NCBI RefSeq assembly: GCF_017302985.1
Contig: NZ_JAFIMU010000007.1
Coordinates: 3,177,001-3,241,000 of the forward strand
Reading direction: 5' to 3'
From: Corallococcus macrosporus
GTDB taxonomy: Bacteria > Myxococcota > Myxococcia > Myxococcales > Myxococcaceae
Length of the DNA stretch: 64,000 bases
Shown here: in pieces, positions 47,386 to 56,339 of the stretch
Position numbering within the stretch: the first letter of the stretch is position 1
Layout: every line of letters starts with the position of its first letter
Position numbers and translations under genes: made by a program
Notes under the pieces: generated by a model
The model's database searches: none
What the model was told of the DNA's origin: nothing
What the model saw: only the letters and a program-made list of their open reading frames with translations

Positions 47386-49743
47386 ATGACGATGGACATG
47401 TCCCGGTACCTGGGCCTCTTCATCTCGGAGGCCACCGAGCACCTGGAGGCGCTCGGGCGGGACCTCGTGGCGCTGGAGCGCGAGGCCACCGCCAGCACCG
47501 TGGACTCGATGTTCCGGCACGCCCACTCGGTGAAGGGCATGGCGTCGTCCATGGGCTTCGAGCCCATCGCGATGCTGGCGCACCGGGTGGAGGACCTGGT
47601 GGACGCGGTGCGGCAGGACCGCAAGCTCCTGGACCGGGACCTGGTGGACCTGCTGCTCAACGCCGCGGACACGCTCACCGCCCAGGTGCGCGCCGTCGCG
47701 TCCAACCGCGAGCCGGAGCAGGCCGAGGGGCTGCTCAAGCAGCTGGGCTCCCGTGTGGAGACGCTCACCGGGCATGCCCCGGCCGCCACCCGCGTGGCCC
47801 AGGTCACCGCGCTCAAGCCCCCGACGCCCGGAGACGACGGAGAGGGCTCGGGAGGCGGCGAGGGGCCCTCGGGCGCCTCGGGTTCCGGGACGCCGGGAGG
47901 TTCCGCCGGGCCCGCGCCGGGAGCCGGGAATCCAGGCAGCGCGGCGTCGGCTGCGGAGGCTCCACGCGCCGAGGTCACGGAGGCCACGGAGCAGGGGTCC
48001 TCCGGGAGCAACGGGACGTCCGGAGCAGGAGCCGGAGCGGGCGCGGTCGCCGTGACGGCGTCCTCCCCCGTGACGGTGATGCCGCCGGCCACCCTGATGC
48101 CGCCGCGCGACCTGAGCGGCCCGGATTCCCTCTACGGCGCCCCCATCGCGCGGTCCCTGGCGGCCGTGCCGGAGGGCGACCCCGCCGCTTCCGTGGCGGC
48201 GCTCGCCACGGGCCTCAAGGTCGTCGCCAACGTGGCGGACGGCAAGCCCGCCGCGCCCCGCTGGTCCGTGCGGCTGCGCATCTCCCCCACCTGCCAGGTG
48301 CCCGGCGTGCGCGCGTTCCTCGTGCACAAGCGGCTGTCCACCCTGGGCACGCTCGTGGACCTGCGGCCGCCGCTGGAGGAACTCAAGGCGGGCCGCATCC
48401 CCGACGGCTACATCCAGGTGGACGTGGAGACCGGCGTGGGCGAGGCCGGCATCCAGACGGCCCTGCGCAACGTGGCCGAGGTGGAGGTCGTCTCCGTCAC
48501 CCCCTCCGTCCCCGAGCCGCCCCCGCTCCCCGTCGCCGCGCCCGCATCCGACGCAGCGAGGGGCGCCAGCGCGGACGCGGGCTCGCGCACGGTGCGCGTG
48601 CGCACGGAGCTGCTCGACTACTTCCTCGACACGGTGGGCGAGCTGATGCTCGCCACCGCGCGCCTGCGTGAAGTGGGCAAGGTGCTGCCGGAGAACACGC
48701 GCCCCGCGCTGGAGGAGGGCGTCTACCGGCTGCACACGCTGGTGAAGGACCTGCACGACAAGGTCATGAGCGCGCGCATGACGCCGCTGTCGCTCATCAC
48801 GGACCGGCTGCCCCGCGCCGCGCGCGACCTCGCCCGCCGCAAGGAGCGCGAGGTGGAGCTGGTCATCACCGGCGCCGAAATCGAGCTCGACCGCGCCATC
48901 CTCGATGAGCTGGCGGACCCGCTGCTGCACCTGTTGCGCAACTGCATCGACCACGGCCTGGAGTCACCCGAGGATCGGCTGGCCGCGAAGAAGTCCGCGC
49001 GCGGCCGGGTCACCGTCACGGTGCGCCGTGCGCGCGACCGCGTCATCATCGACATCGAGGACGACGGCCGGGGCATGGACCCCGCGAAGCTCAAGGCCGC
49101 GGCCCTCAAGCGCGGGCTCATCACCGAGGACGCCGCCCAGCGCATGGCGGACCGCGACGCCTTCCTCCTGTCATGCCTGCCGGGCGTCTCCACCGCCAAG
49201 GACATCACCGACATCTCCGGCCGCGGCGTGGGCATGGACGCGGTGAAGCGCGTGGTGGAGAGCGTGGGCGGCACGCTCGAAATCGACAGCGAGCGCGGCC
49301 GGGGCACCGTCTTCACGCTGCGCCTGCCGCTCACCGTCGCCGTGGTGCACCTGCTGCTGGTGGAGGTGGGCGAAGAGGTGTTCGGCCTGCCCATCGCCAA
49401 GGTGGTGGGCGCCACGGAGGCGGATCCGCAGGCCCTGAGCAAGAGCCGGGAGACGGCGCTCTTGCCCCACGGCAACGGCCTGTTGCCGGTGCACGCCCTG
49501 GAGGTGCTGCTGGGCGTGCCCGCGGCGCCGAAGCCGGGCTACCGGCCCTTCGTGGTGATGGAGGGCGACGCCGGCACCGGCAAGGTGGCGCTGGCGGTGG
49601 ATCGCCTCCTGGGGCAGGAGGAAGTCGTGCTCAAACCCTTGTCCCGCCCCCTGGACTTGCTGCCGGGATTGTCCGGCGTGACCATCCTGGGCAGCGGCCG
49701 TCCCGTGTTCATCCTGGACGTCCCGAGGTTACTGACCGCGTGA
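47386..49743 (+). CDS. cheA: CheA chemotaxis histidine kinase
   Basis: A 785-residue kinase. The P1 Hpt domain is at 1-110 (His in FRHAHSVKGM), then a Gly/Ser/Pro-rich linker (about 145-235) and a P2-like domain (about 285-375). The P3 dimer helices (about 405-470), P4 ATPase (N-box LLRNCIDHGLE, DDGRGMD, GRGVGMDAV, RGRGTVFTLRLP) and P5 CheW-like domain complete it. The start at ATG 47386 has a strong AAGGAGGTG site. Its stop overlaps the cheC start by 4 bp (GTGA). Confidence 0.96.
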   Translation: MTMDMSRYLGLFISEATEHLEALGRDLVALEREATASTVDSMFRHAHSVKGMASSMGFEPIAMLAHRVEDLVDAVRQDRKLLDRDLVDLLLNAADTLTAQVRAVASNREPEQAEGLLKQLGSRVETLTGHAPAATRVAQVTALKPPTPGDDGEGSGGGEGPSGASGSGTPGGSAGPAPGAGNPGSAASAAEAPRAEVTEATEQGSSGSNGTSGAGAGAGAVAVTASSPVTVMPPATLMPPRDLSGPDSLYGAPIARSLAAVPEGDPAASVAALATGLKVVANVADGKPAAPRWSVRLRISPTCQVPGVRAFLVHKRLSTLGTLVDLRPPLEELKAGRIPDGYIQVDVETGVGEAGIQTALRNVAEVEVVSVTPSVPEPPPLPVAAPASDAARGASADAGSRTVRVRTELLDYFLDTVGELMLATARLREVGKVLPENTRPALEEGVYRLHTLVKDLHDKVMSARMTPLSLITDRLPRAARDLARRKEREVELVITGAEIELDRAILDELADPLLHLLRNCIDHGLESPEDRLAAKKSARGRVTVTVRRARDRVIIDIEDDGRGMDPAKLKAAALKRGLITEDAAQRMADRDAFLLSCLPGVSTAKDITDISGRGVGMDAVKRVVESVGGTLEIDSERGRGTVFTLRLPLTVAVVHLLLVEVGEEVFGLPIAKVVGATEADPQALSKSRETALLPHGNGLLPVHALEVLLGVPAAPKPGYRPFVVMEGDAGTGKVALAVDRLLGQEEVVLKPLSRPLDLLPGLSGVTILGSGRPVFILDVPRLLTA

Positions 49744-50330
49744 GCCCCCCCCTGCCCAGTGACGCGCAGCTCGACGCCCTGCGCGAGGTGGCCAACATCG
49801 GCTGCGGACACGGCGCCAACGCCCTGGCCCGGCTGGTGGGCGGCCGCGTGGACCTCTCCGTCCCCGACGTGCGCATCACGGACGCCACCCAGGGCCCGGC
49901 CCTCTTCGTGGACGACGCCCCGGCCGTCGCCGTGCGCCTGGGCATGACGGGCGAGCTGCGCGGCGCGCTGGTGCTCACGCTGCCGTCCGTGGACGCGGAG
50001 GCGCTGGTGTCCGCGCTCGTGCGAGGCCACCCCGCGTCCCCCGAGGAGCGCGAGAGCGCCCTGGCGGAGGCCGCCAACATCCTCGCCAGCGCGTGCCTGT
50101 CCGCCATCGGGCGGCTGACGGGGTGGCGGTTGCTGCCCTCGGTGCCGCACCTCCAGCGCGGGCCCGTGCGGCCGGTGCTGGCGGGCGTGCTGGGCGACGT
50201 GGAGCCGGGGCCGGGCGTGGTGCTGGCGGCGCGCTTCTCGGCCACGGGCCCCACGAACGTGGGCGGCCAGATGCTGCTGGTCCTGGAGCGCGGGAGCGCC
50301 CAGGCGCTGTTGTCCCGGCTGGGCCTGTAG
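49740..50330 (+). CDS. cheC: CheC-family phosphatase
   Basis: About 196 residues, starting at GTG 49740 in a 4-bp overlap with cheA. Two active-site helices of the CheC type are kept: REVANIGCGHGANAL and AEAANILASACLSAI, each with the E-x-x-N pair. CheC removes phosphate from CheY. Together with CheW, CheY and CheA, and with no CheR/CheB in the cluster, it resembles the Dif set, where DifG is a CheC-type phosphatase. Confidence 0.88.
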   Translation: MSPPLPSDAQLDALREVANIGCGHGANALARLVGGRVDLSVPDVRITDATQGPALFVDDAPAVAVRLGMTGELRGALVLTLPSVDAEALVSALVRGHPASPEERESALAEAANILASACLSAIGRLTGWRLLPSVPHLQRGPVRPVLAGVLGDVEPGPGVVLAARFSATGPTNVGGQMLLVLERGSAQALLSRLGL

Positions 50331-50385
50331 TCCGCCGCCTGTCGTCCGCCTGGAGGACCGGGGGCGGCTGGGGTAGACGGACGCC

Positions 50386-51138
50386 ATGGACGAGAAGGCG
50401 CTCAGGGCCCTGCTGGGCCAGGTGAAGACGGGCAAGGTCAGCCTGGACGACGCGGTGGGCAAGCTGAAGGACCTGCCGTACGCGGAGCTGGGCTACGCGA
50501 CGGTGGACACGCACCGCAACCTCCGGTTCGGCTTCCCGGAAGTCGTGTTGGGCGAGCCCAAGACGGTGGAGCAGATCCTCGGCATCGTGAGCGTGCTCGT
50601 GGAGCGCAAGCAGACGGTGCTGGTGACGCGGCTCCAGCCGGAGAAGGCGGAGGCCCTCGTCGCGCGCTTCCCCAAGGGCCAGTACCACCCGGTGGCGCGC
50701 ATCTTCCACCTGCCCCAGCGCAAGGTGAAGGCGGGCCGGGTGGCCGTCGTGACGGGCGGCACCAGCGACCTGCCCGTGGCGGAGGAGGCCGCGCTCACCG
50801 CGGAGGCCATGGGCGCGGAGGTGCGCCGCGTCTACGACGTGGGCGTGGCGGGCATCCACCGGCTCCTGCGCCGGCGTGAGGAGATTCAAGAGTGCCACGT
50901 CGCCGTGGCGGTGGCGGGCATGGAGGGAGCGCTGGCGAGCGCGCTGGGCGGCCTGGTCGGCATCCCGGTGGTGGCGGTGCCCACGTCGGTGGGCTACGGC
51001 GCGAACCTCGGGGGCATCTCCGCGCTGCTCTCGATGGTGAACTCGTGCGCCTCCAACGTGGCGACGATGAACATCGACAACGGGTTTGGCGGTGGCTTCT
51101 ACGCGGCGCTCATCTCCCGCACGAAGGGCCGGAGCTAG
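50386..51138 (+). CDS. larB: Nickel-pincer cofactor biosynthesis protein LarB
   Basis: A 250-residue protein. The C-terminal AIRC/PurE-like domain has VTGGTSDLPVAEEAA, VYDVGVAGIHRLL, VAGMEGALASALGGLV and VPTSVGYG, and the N-terminal lead has ATVDTHRNLRFGFPEV. LarB carboxylates and hydrolyses the pyridinium ring of nicotinate adenine dinucleotide at the first step of the nickel-pincer cofactor used by lactate racemase-type enzymes. It is followed 6 bp later by larC. Confidence 0.93.
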   Translation: MDEKALRALLGQVKTGKVSLDDAVGKLKDLPYAELGYATVDTHRNLRFGFPEVVLGEPKTVEQILGIVSVLVERKQTVLVTRLQPEKAEALVARFPKGQYHPVARIFHLPQRKVKAGRVAVVTGGTSDLPVAEEAALTAEAMGAEVRRVYDVGVAGIHRLLRRREEIQECHVAVAVAGMEGALASALGGLVGIPVVAVPTSVGYGANLGGISALLSMVNSCASNVATMNIDNGFGGGFYAALISRTKGRS

Positions 51139-51144
51139 CGCGCC

Positions 51145-52308
51145 ATGCGACGCATCCTCTACCTGGAGCCCGTGGGCGGCATCGCCGGGGACATGTTCCT
51201 GGCGGCGGGCATCGACCTGGGCGTGTCCCCGGACGCGCTGACGCAGGCCCTGTCCGGACTCAACGTGCCGGGCTGGAAGCTGGCGGTGTCGCGCGCGGTG
51301 CGCCACGCCATCAGCGGCACGCACCTGGACGTGGTGCTGGACGCGAAGGAAGCGCACCCGCACCGCGCCTACGCGGACATCCGTCAGTTGATTGAGTCCG
51401 CGCCCACGCTGCCGGAGCGCGCGAAGGCGCGGGCCCTGGCGGTGTTCCGCGCCATCGGCGAGGCCGAGGCGAAGGTGCACGGCGTGTCCATCGACGCCAT
51501 CCACTTCCACGAAGTGGGCGCGGTGGACTCCATCGTGGACATCTGCGGCGCCGCCGTGGTGCTGGAGCTCCTGGGCGACCCGGAGGTGCACGCCGCGCCG
51601 CCACCCCTGGGCAGCGGCACCATCCGCGTGGCGCACGGCCAGATGCCCATCCCCGTGCCCGCGACGCTGGAGTTGCTGCGCGACGTGCCCGTGCGCTTCG
51701 AGGGCGTGGGCGAATTGACGACGCCCACGGGCGCGGCGCTGCTCAAGGTGCTGACGAAGATTGGCCACCCGCCGGACTTCATCGTGGAGAAGGTCGGCTA
51801 CGGCGTGGGGACGAAGGACTTCCGCGACCGGCCCAACGTGCTGCGCGCGTCGCTGGGCCGCGTGGAGACGCAGGCCACCGAAGGGCTGTGGGTGGTGGAG
51901 GCGAACCTGGATGACGCCACGCCGCAGTTGCTGGCGCACCTGGTGGAGCGGCTGCTGGAGGTGGGCGCGAAGGACGCGTGGGTGGCCCCGGTGGTGATGA
52001 AGAAGGGCCGGCCGGCGCACCTCCTGGGCGCGCTGGTGGAGGGCGGTCTGCGCGAGGCGGTGGTGGACGCGCTCCTGAGCGAGTCCACGTCGCTGGGCGT
52101 GCGCTACCACCGGGTGGAGCGCCACGCGCTGGAGCGCGACTTCGTGGAGGTGGAGACGCCGTGGGGCAAGGTCCGCGTGAAGCGCGGCCTGCGCGACGGC
52201 CGGGTGCTCAACGCGCACCCGGAGTTCGACGACTGCGTCCGGCTGGCCCGCGCGGCCGGGGTGCCGGTGAAGCAGGTGATGGCCGCAGCGATGGCGGCCC
52301 TCACGTGA
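51145..52308 (+). CDS. larC: Nickel-pincer cofactor biosynthesis protein LarC
   Basis: A 387-residue protein in a single frame. The N-terminus ([16 protein letters not shown]) and [13 protein letters not shown] are typical. The central part ([12 protein letters not shown]) and C-terminal domain ([33 protein letters not shown]) complete a full LarC, the nickel insertase. In Lactobacillus the gene is read by a frameshift; here no shift is needed. larE is not in the window. The stop lies 3 bp from the stop of the convergent VOC gene. Confidence 0.94.
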   Translation: MRRILYLEPVGGIAGDMFLAAGIDLGVSPDALTQALSGLNVPGWKLAVSRAVRHAISGTHLDVVLDAKEAHPHRAYADIRQLIESAPTLPERAKARALAVFRAIGEAEAKVHGVSIDAIHFHEVGAVDSIVDICGAAVVLELLGDPEVHAAPPPLGSGTIRVAHGQMPIPVPATLELLRDVPVRFEGVGELTTPTGAALLKVLTKIGHPPDFIVEKVGYGVGTKDFRDRPNVLRASLGRVETQATEGLWVVEANLDDATPQLLAHLVERLLEVGAKDAWVAPVVMKKGRPAHLLGALVEGGLREAVVDALLSESTSLGVRYHRVERHALERDFVEVETPWGKVRVKRGLRDGRVLNAHPEFDDCVRLARAAGVPVKQVMAAAMAALT

Positions 52309-52311
52309 CAA

Positions 52312-53088
52312 CTACGCGGGCTTCGTCGCGGAGATGATGCCGAAGCCCGCGCCGCCCGGGTCCTCGACGATGGCGATGCGGCCGTAGGGCGAGTCGAACG
52401 GCGGCATGAGGACCTTGCCGCCCTTGGCGGCGACGGTGACCACGGCCTCGTCGGTGTTGGCCACGGCGAAGGTGACCATCCAGTGGGCCGGCACGTTGGC
52501 GGACGTCTTGTCATCCAGTTGCATCACGCCCGCCGTCTCCTGGCCGTCCTTCTTCAGGACCCAGTACTGCATCCGCACATCCGGCATCTTGTCCGCCGTC
52601 ATGCCGAAGAGGTCCTTGTAGAAGGCCACGGCCTTGGCGCCGTCGTGCGTCTTGCCCTCGTGCCAGGCCATGGCGCCGGGCTCGGCCACCAGCCCCGAGC
52701 CGTTGAACTGATTGGGCTGCCAGAAGCCGAAGGGCGCGCCGGTGTTGTCCGTACAGAAAGCCATGCGCCCCGCGTCCATGACGTCCATGGGCTCCATCAT
52801 CACCTTGCCGCCCAGTTCCTTCAGGCGGGCGACGGAGCGGTCCACGCTCTCCACGGCGAAGTAGGTGTTCCAGATGGGAGGGAAGGGCGCGTCGCTGGGG
52901 CGCGGCATGAGCGCCGCCACCGGGGCGGCCCCCTTGAAGGCCATGGTGTAGTAGCCGTTCTCCTTCGAGCCCTCCTGGAACGTCCAGCCGAACAGCGCCC
53001 CGTAGAAGTCCAGGGCCTTCGGCAGGTCCCAGGCCATCAGGTCCACCCAGGACACCGTCCCCGCAGCGTGCTTCGTCATCGCAGGCAT
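52312..53088 (-). CDS. Two-domain VOC (glyoxalase-like) protein
   Basis: About 258 residues with two VOC domains (about 10-125 and 140-258). Each starts near a W-x-x-L/E stretch with a conserved A-x-x-F-Y-x-x-L-F-G-(W/M). They end in IVEDPGGAGFGI or FCTDNTGAPFGFW, metal-ligand regions of the fold. The family includes 27-kDa antigen-like enzymes of unknown substrate. GAGGGGAG lies 5 nt before ATG 53088. Confidence 0.88.
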   Translation of the reverse strand: MPAMTKHAAGTVSWVDLMAWDLPKALDFYGALFGWTFQEGSKENGYYTMAFKGAAPVAALMPRPSDAPFPPIWNTYFAVESVDRSVARLKELGGKVMMEPMDVMDAGRMAFCTDNTGAPFGFWQPNQFNGSGLVAEPGAMAWHEGKTHDGAKAVAFYKDLFGMTADKMPDVRMQYWVLKKDGQETAGVMQLDDKTSANVPAHWMVTFAVANTDEAVVTVAAKGGKVLMPPFDSPYGRIAIVEDPGGAGFGIISATKPA

Positions 53089-53192
53089 CGTCGCTCCCCT
53101 CGCAAGTCGCGGCCCCGGCGGCAGACCAGGGCTACCTGCAAGGTAACAGTGGAGCGGAGCAGGACTGAATGGATTTTCAGTGCTGTTTCGTG

Positions 53193-54932
53193 TCAACGAA
53201 TGGGCTGACGCGCGAGCCCCTGCGCGAACGCATCCGTGTTGCCCGCGACCACGCACACCGGCAGGCCCTCCACCGCGCCGCAGCGCGCACCGGCGTCGAG
53301 GAAGGGACGCAGGTGCTCTGGCAGCACCACGTACGCGGTGCTCGCGTCCAGGCCACCGGGAGGCAGTGGCGCGTGGCACTCGGCCGTCAGCGCTTCCGGC
53401 GTGCGGGATGCGTAGCCGCTGTTGAACGTGAGCTTCAGCCGGTACGCCTGATACGCCAGCGCGTTCACCAGCGGCTCGTCGTAGCGGCACACCCACTGCA
53501 CATGCGGTGGGAAGAGGGCCAGGTGTTGATAGGCGCCCTTCAGCGCGTCCCAGTCCGCGGACTTCAGACGCTGGAAGCGCACGGGCTTGAAGAGGGCGCT
53601 CTTCGCCTCGCGCACGTCGTACGCCTGGACCGCCAGCACCGCCGCCAGCGCGGCCACAGCCACGGCGGGCACGTCGCGCCACAGGCGCGCCACCAACAGC
53701 ACCGCGCCCACGACGAGCAGGTAGTGCAGCGGCCAGACGAAGCGGCCGGACGCGCGGAACGCGTTCGTCATCTTCGTCAGCGGCGCGTACAGCGCGTCCA
53801 GCTCCGCCACCGGATGGCCCAGCCACGTCACGCGCGACGACAGCGCGTACACGGCCATGAGCAGCACCACGACGGACGCGGGCAGCACCCGGCGCCAGTC
53901 CAGCGTGCGCGCCTCACGCAGGCGCACCAGGAGGCTGGCGAAGGCCAGCGCGATGAGCAGCAGCGCTCCCGCGCCCAGGTAGCCGAAGCCCTCGCCCTGC
54001 CGGGGCCCGGCGGGCAGGTCCGGCAACAGGCGCGACCAGCCCATCGGGTTCACCAGCGTGGCCAGGTCCGCGGAGAACTCGCCGAAGCCCTCCGCGCCCA
54101 GCCCGCTGCCGCCGAAGTAGCCGAAGAGGGCGAACAGCACGACGTCCAGCAGCGCGATGCCCGCGACCGCCGCCGCGACGCGTCCGGGGCCGAGTTTCCG
54201 GCTCCAGCCGATGCGCACCCCGAGCGTCAGCGTCAGCGGCATCAGCATGGCCACCCAGTACGGGTGGGTGCCCGACGCGATGGCGTTGAAGAGGGCCGCC
54301 AGGCCCAGGCTCCGCGTCGCGGCGCGCGCGTCCGGCAGGTCGCGCAGGTTGAGCCACAGCAGGGCCAGCAGCAGCCAGTGCGCGCACAGCGTGGGGTGGC
54401 TGAAGCGCGCCGCCATCACCGGCGACAGCGCCAGCAGCGCGCCGCCCAGCACCACGGGCACCGGACGCGGGGACACCGTCTCCACCAGCCGCGCGCCGAA
54501 GTAGCCTATCAGCGCGTAGCACAGGGCCAGCCACGGCCCCGTGTACTGGAAGTCCACGGGCAGCAGCGGCGAGAGCGGCTTGAACAGCAGCGCCAGCCAC
54601 GGGTTGCCGTCCGTGAGCGCCACCGACGAGCCGTACGGGTAGAAGTGGTTGGGCGCCGAGCCCAGCGGCAGCGTCCAGTCCGCGTTGCGGAAGAAGAGCC
54701 AGCCGAAGATGTGCGCGGCCCAGTCCTCGCGCATCATCCAGTCGATGTGCGTGGGCGGCAGCACCGGCCCGCCGCCCAGCCACAGGAACCAGCCCAGCCC
54801 GCCGAGCACCGCCAGCGCTCGCGCCACGGTGAGGGCCCGGTGGGAGGAGGCGGCAGGGGGCGGGGGACTCAGGGAGGGGACGGACTCGCTCAAGGCGCGG
54901 CGACTGTAGGCGCCGGCTTCCGTACCCCGCAA
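53193..54932 (-). CDS. DUF6311-like multi-pass membrane protein
   Basis: About 579 residues with 10-12 helices and a soluble C-terminal 150 residues. The first loop (DWAAHIFGWLFFRN) and the FKPLSPLLPVDFQYTGPWLAL block look like DUF6311, related to GT-C glycosyltransferases that use lipid-linked sugars; the acidic D-W pair could be catalytic. The role, perhaps in cell-surface sugar transfer, is inferred. The start is unsure: TTG 54932 or TTG 54893. Confidence 0.78.
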   Translation of the reverse strand: MRGTEAGAYSRRALSESVPSLSPPPPAASSHRALTVARALAVLGGLGWFLWLGGGPVLPPTHIDWMMREDWAAHIFGWLFFRNADWTLPLGSAPNHFYPYGSSVALTDGNPWLALLFKPLSPLLPVDFQYTGPWLALCYALIGYFGARLVETVSPRPVPVVLGGALLALSPVMAARFSHPTLCAHWLLLALLWLNLRDLPDARAATRSLGLAALFNAIASGTHPYWVAMLMPLTLTLGVRIGWSRKLGPGRVAAAVAGIALLDVVLFALFGYFGGSGLGAEGFGEFSADLATLVNPMGWSRLLPDLPAGPRQGEGFGYLGAGALLLIALAFASLLVRLREARTLDWRRVLPASVVVLLMAVYALSSRVTWLGHPVAELDALYAPLTKMTNAFRASGRFVWPLHYLLVVGAVLLVARLWRDVPAVAVAALAAVLAVQAYDVREAKSALFKPVRFQRLKSADWDALKGAYQHLALFPPHVQWVCRYDEPLVNALAYQAYRLKLTFNSGYASRTPEALTAECHAPLPPGGLDASTAYVVLPEHLRPFLDAGARCGAVEGLPVCVVAGNTDAFAQGLARQPIR

Positions 54933-54954
54933 CCGCTCGCTTCCCGCGCGGACC

Positions 54955-56247
54955 TCACGGGCAGTAGCGCGCGTAGCGCATGCCGCGCGTCATCACGGCC
55001 GGACCGCCGTCCGACGGGTAGTCGTAGTGCACGTAGGTGAAGCCCACCTGGATCCGGTCCTGGTCATCCACGTGGACCGCGGAGGGGCCGGGCAACGCAT
55101 TCCCCCCATCCCGCGTCTCCAGGACGAGCGGCGGCGTCGTGCCGACGGGGGACGTGCCGTGGAGCGTCCGCACCACCAGCTGGCTGGTGCTCCCGTTCAC
55201 GTTCGCGTCCACGTCCGCGTCGTCCAGCAGCGCGTGGCGGAGGTCCGGGAAGGTGGCGCTCCTCGCCAGCGCGGGCCCCCGGCTCCGGTAGGCGCCCAGG
55301 GGATACGACTTCCAGCCGCTGTCCTCCTTCGTCAAGAGCCACGCCCCTGCGTCGTCGGAGCCCAGCAGGGACGGCCGTCCGGCCGCGTCCACCTCCAGCG
55401 CGACGCGCAAGCGCGGCGAGCCCAGGGGAAGCTCCTGCTCCAGCGGCTCGGAGACCCACGCTCCCGACGCGTTGCTCGCGTACACGAGCTTGGGCGTGCC
55501 GCCGGAGAGGCGCGCGAACACGATGTGCACGTGGCCGTTCGCGTCCACGGCCATCCGCTCGCGGTCGCCATCGAGCCCCAGCTCATCCAGCGGCGTCAGG
55601 GTCCACGCGCCCGTGGCGGACACGGTGCCCAGCAGGTAGCCCCCCTTGGGTGCGAGCCGGGCGATGAGCACGTGGGGCCGGTCCTGCGCATCCAGCGCGA
55701 TGGCCCGGGCCCAGCCTGGGGACAGGTAGCGCGTCGTCCAGGTCCCCCCCAGGTCGGTCGCGTAGCTGGTGTCGTTGACGTACTGGAACAGCACGTGGTG
55801 CGTGCCGTCCGCGCCCACCGCCAGGTTCACGTCGAAGAAGGTCCACACGCTGTCCACCCGCGTGGGCACGTCGCCCGGCCGCGTGGTGCCCACGTGGAGG
55901 TGGGCGTCCTTCGAAAAGGCGTAGTGGCCCACTCCCTTCGCGTCGAAGACGAACGCGGAGATGAGCGTGTCGATGCTCTCCTCCACGACCTGCGTCGTCC
56001 AGCCGTGCTCGGTGCTCCCGCACAGGTCTCCACCCGTGCCCGCGTCCGTGCCGGCGTCGGGGCCTTCCGCTCCCGCGTCGGGGTGGGTCACCACCAGCTG
56101 CACGCAGGTGCCGGAGGCGCTCCGGGTCACGTGGCCCTGCCCCGGTCTGGAGACTCCATCCGTGCAGATGGGGTCGCAGCCGGTCAGGAGCAGCGTGGCC
56201 ACGGCGGCGCTCGACAGCGCGGTGTGCGCGAGGAAGGAACGGGACAC
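54955..56247 (-). CDS. Lipoprotein with beta-propeller-like repeats
   Basis: About 430 residues from GTG 56247. A lipobox (L-T-G-C) ends the leader, a short Asp/Ala/Gly-rich linker with repeated DAG follows, and the body consists of about seven WD-like repeats (LDAQDRPHVLI, VDANGHVHIVF, VDAAGRPSLLG, VDDQDRIQVGF). The A/V-D-x-x-G/D-R/H-x-H pattern gives a propeller. The role is unknown. It lies 92 bp after the caspase gene stop on the same strand. Confidence 0.82.
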   Translation of the reverse strand: MSRSFLAHTALSSAAVATLLLTGCDPICTDGVSRPGQGHVTRSASGTCVQLVVTHPDAGAEGPDAGTDAGTGGDLCGSTEHGWTTQVVEESIDTLISAFVFDAKGVGHYAFSKDAHLHVGTTRPGDVPTRVDSVWTFFDVNLAVGADGTHHVLFQYVNDTSYATDLGGTWTTRYLSPGWARAIALDAQDRPHVLIARLAPKGGYLLGTVSATGAWTLTPLDELGLDGDRERMAVDANGHVHIVFARLSGGTPKLVYASNASGAWVSEPLEQELPLGSPRLRVALEVDAAGRPSLLGSDDAGAWLLTKEDSGWKSYPLGAYRSRGPALARSATFPDLRHALLDDADVDANVNGSTSQLVVRTLHGTSPVGTTPPLVLETRDGGNALPGPSAVHVDDQDRIQVGFTYVHYDYPSDGGPAVMTRGMRYARYCP

Positions 56248-56339
56248 GGGAGGACCGTCAGGGCTCGAGGTTGGCGCTCGCGGGCGCGACAGCAGCGCAC
56301 CGCACGCGGACACGGCCGGGCCCGGGCGGCCCGTGCCCG

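Noticed and set aside
46540..48954. 804-codon minus-strand frame over the chemosensory genes
   Set aside because: Antisense of cheW, cheY and cheA. Real genes have ribosome sites and conserved motifs.
53169..55040. 623-codon plus-strand frame
   Set aside because: Antisense of the DUF6311-like membrane protein; composition is Arg/Gln/His-rich noise.
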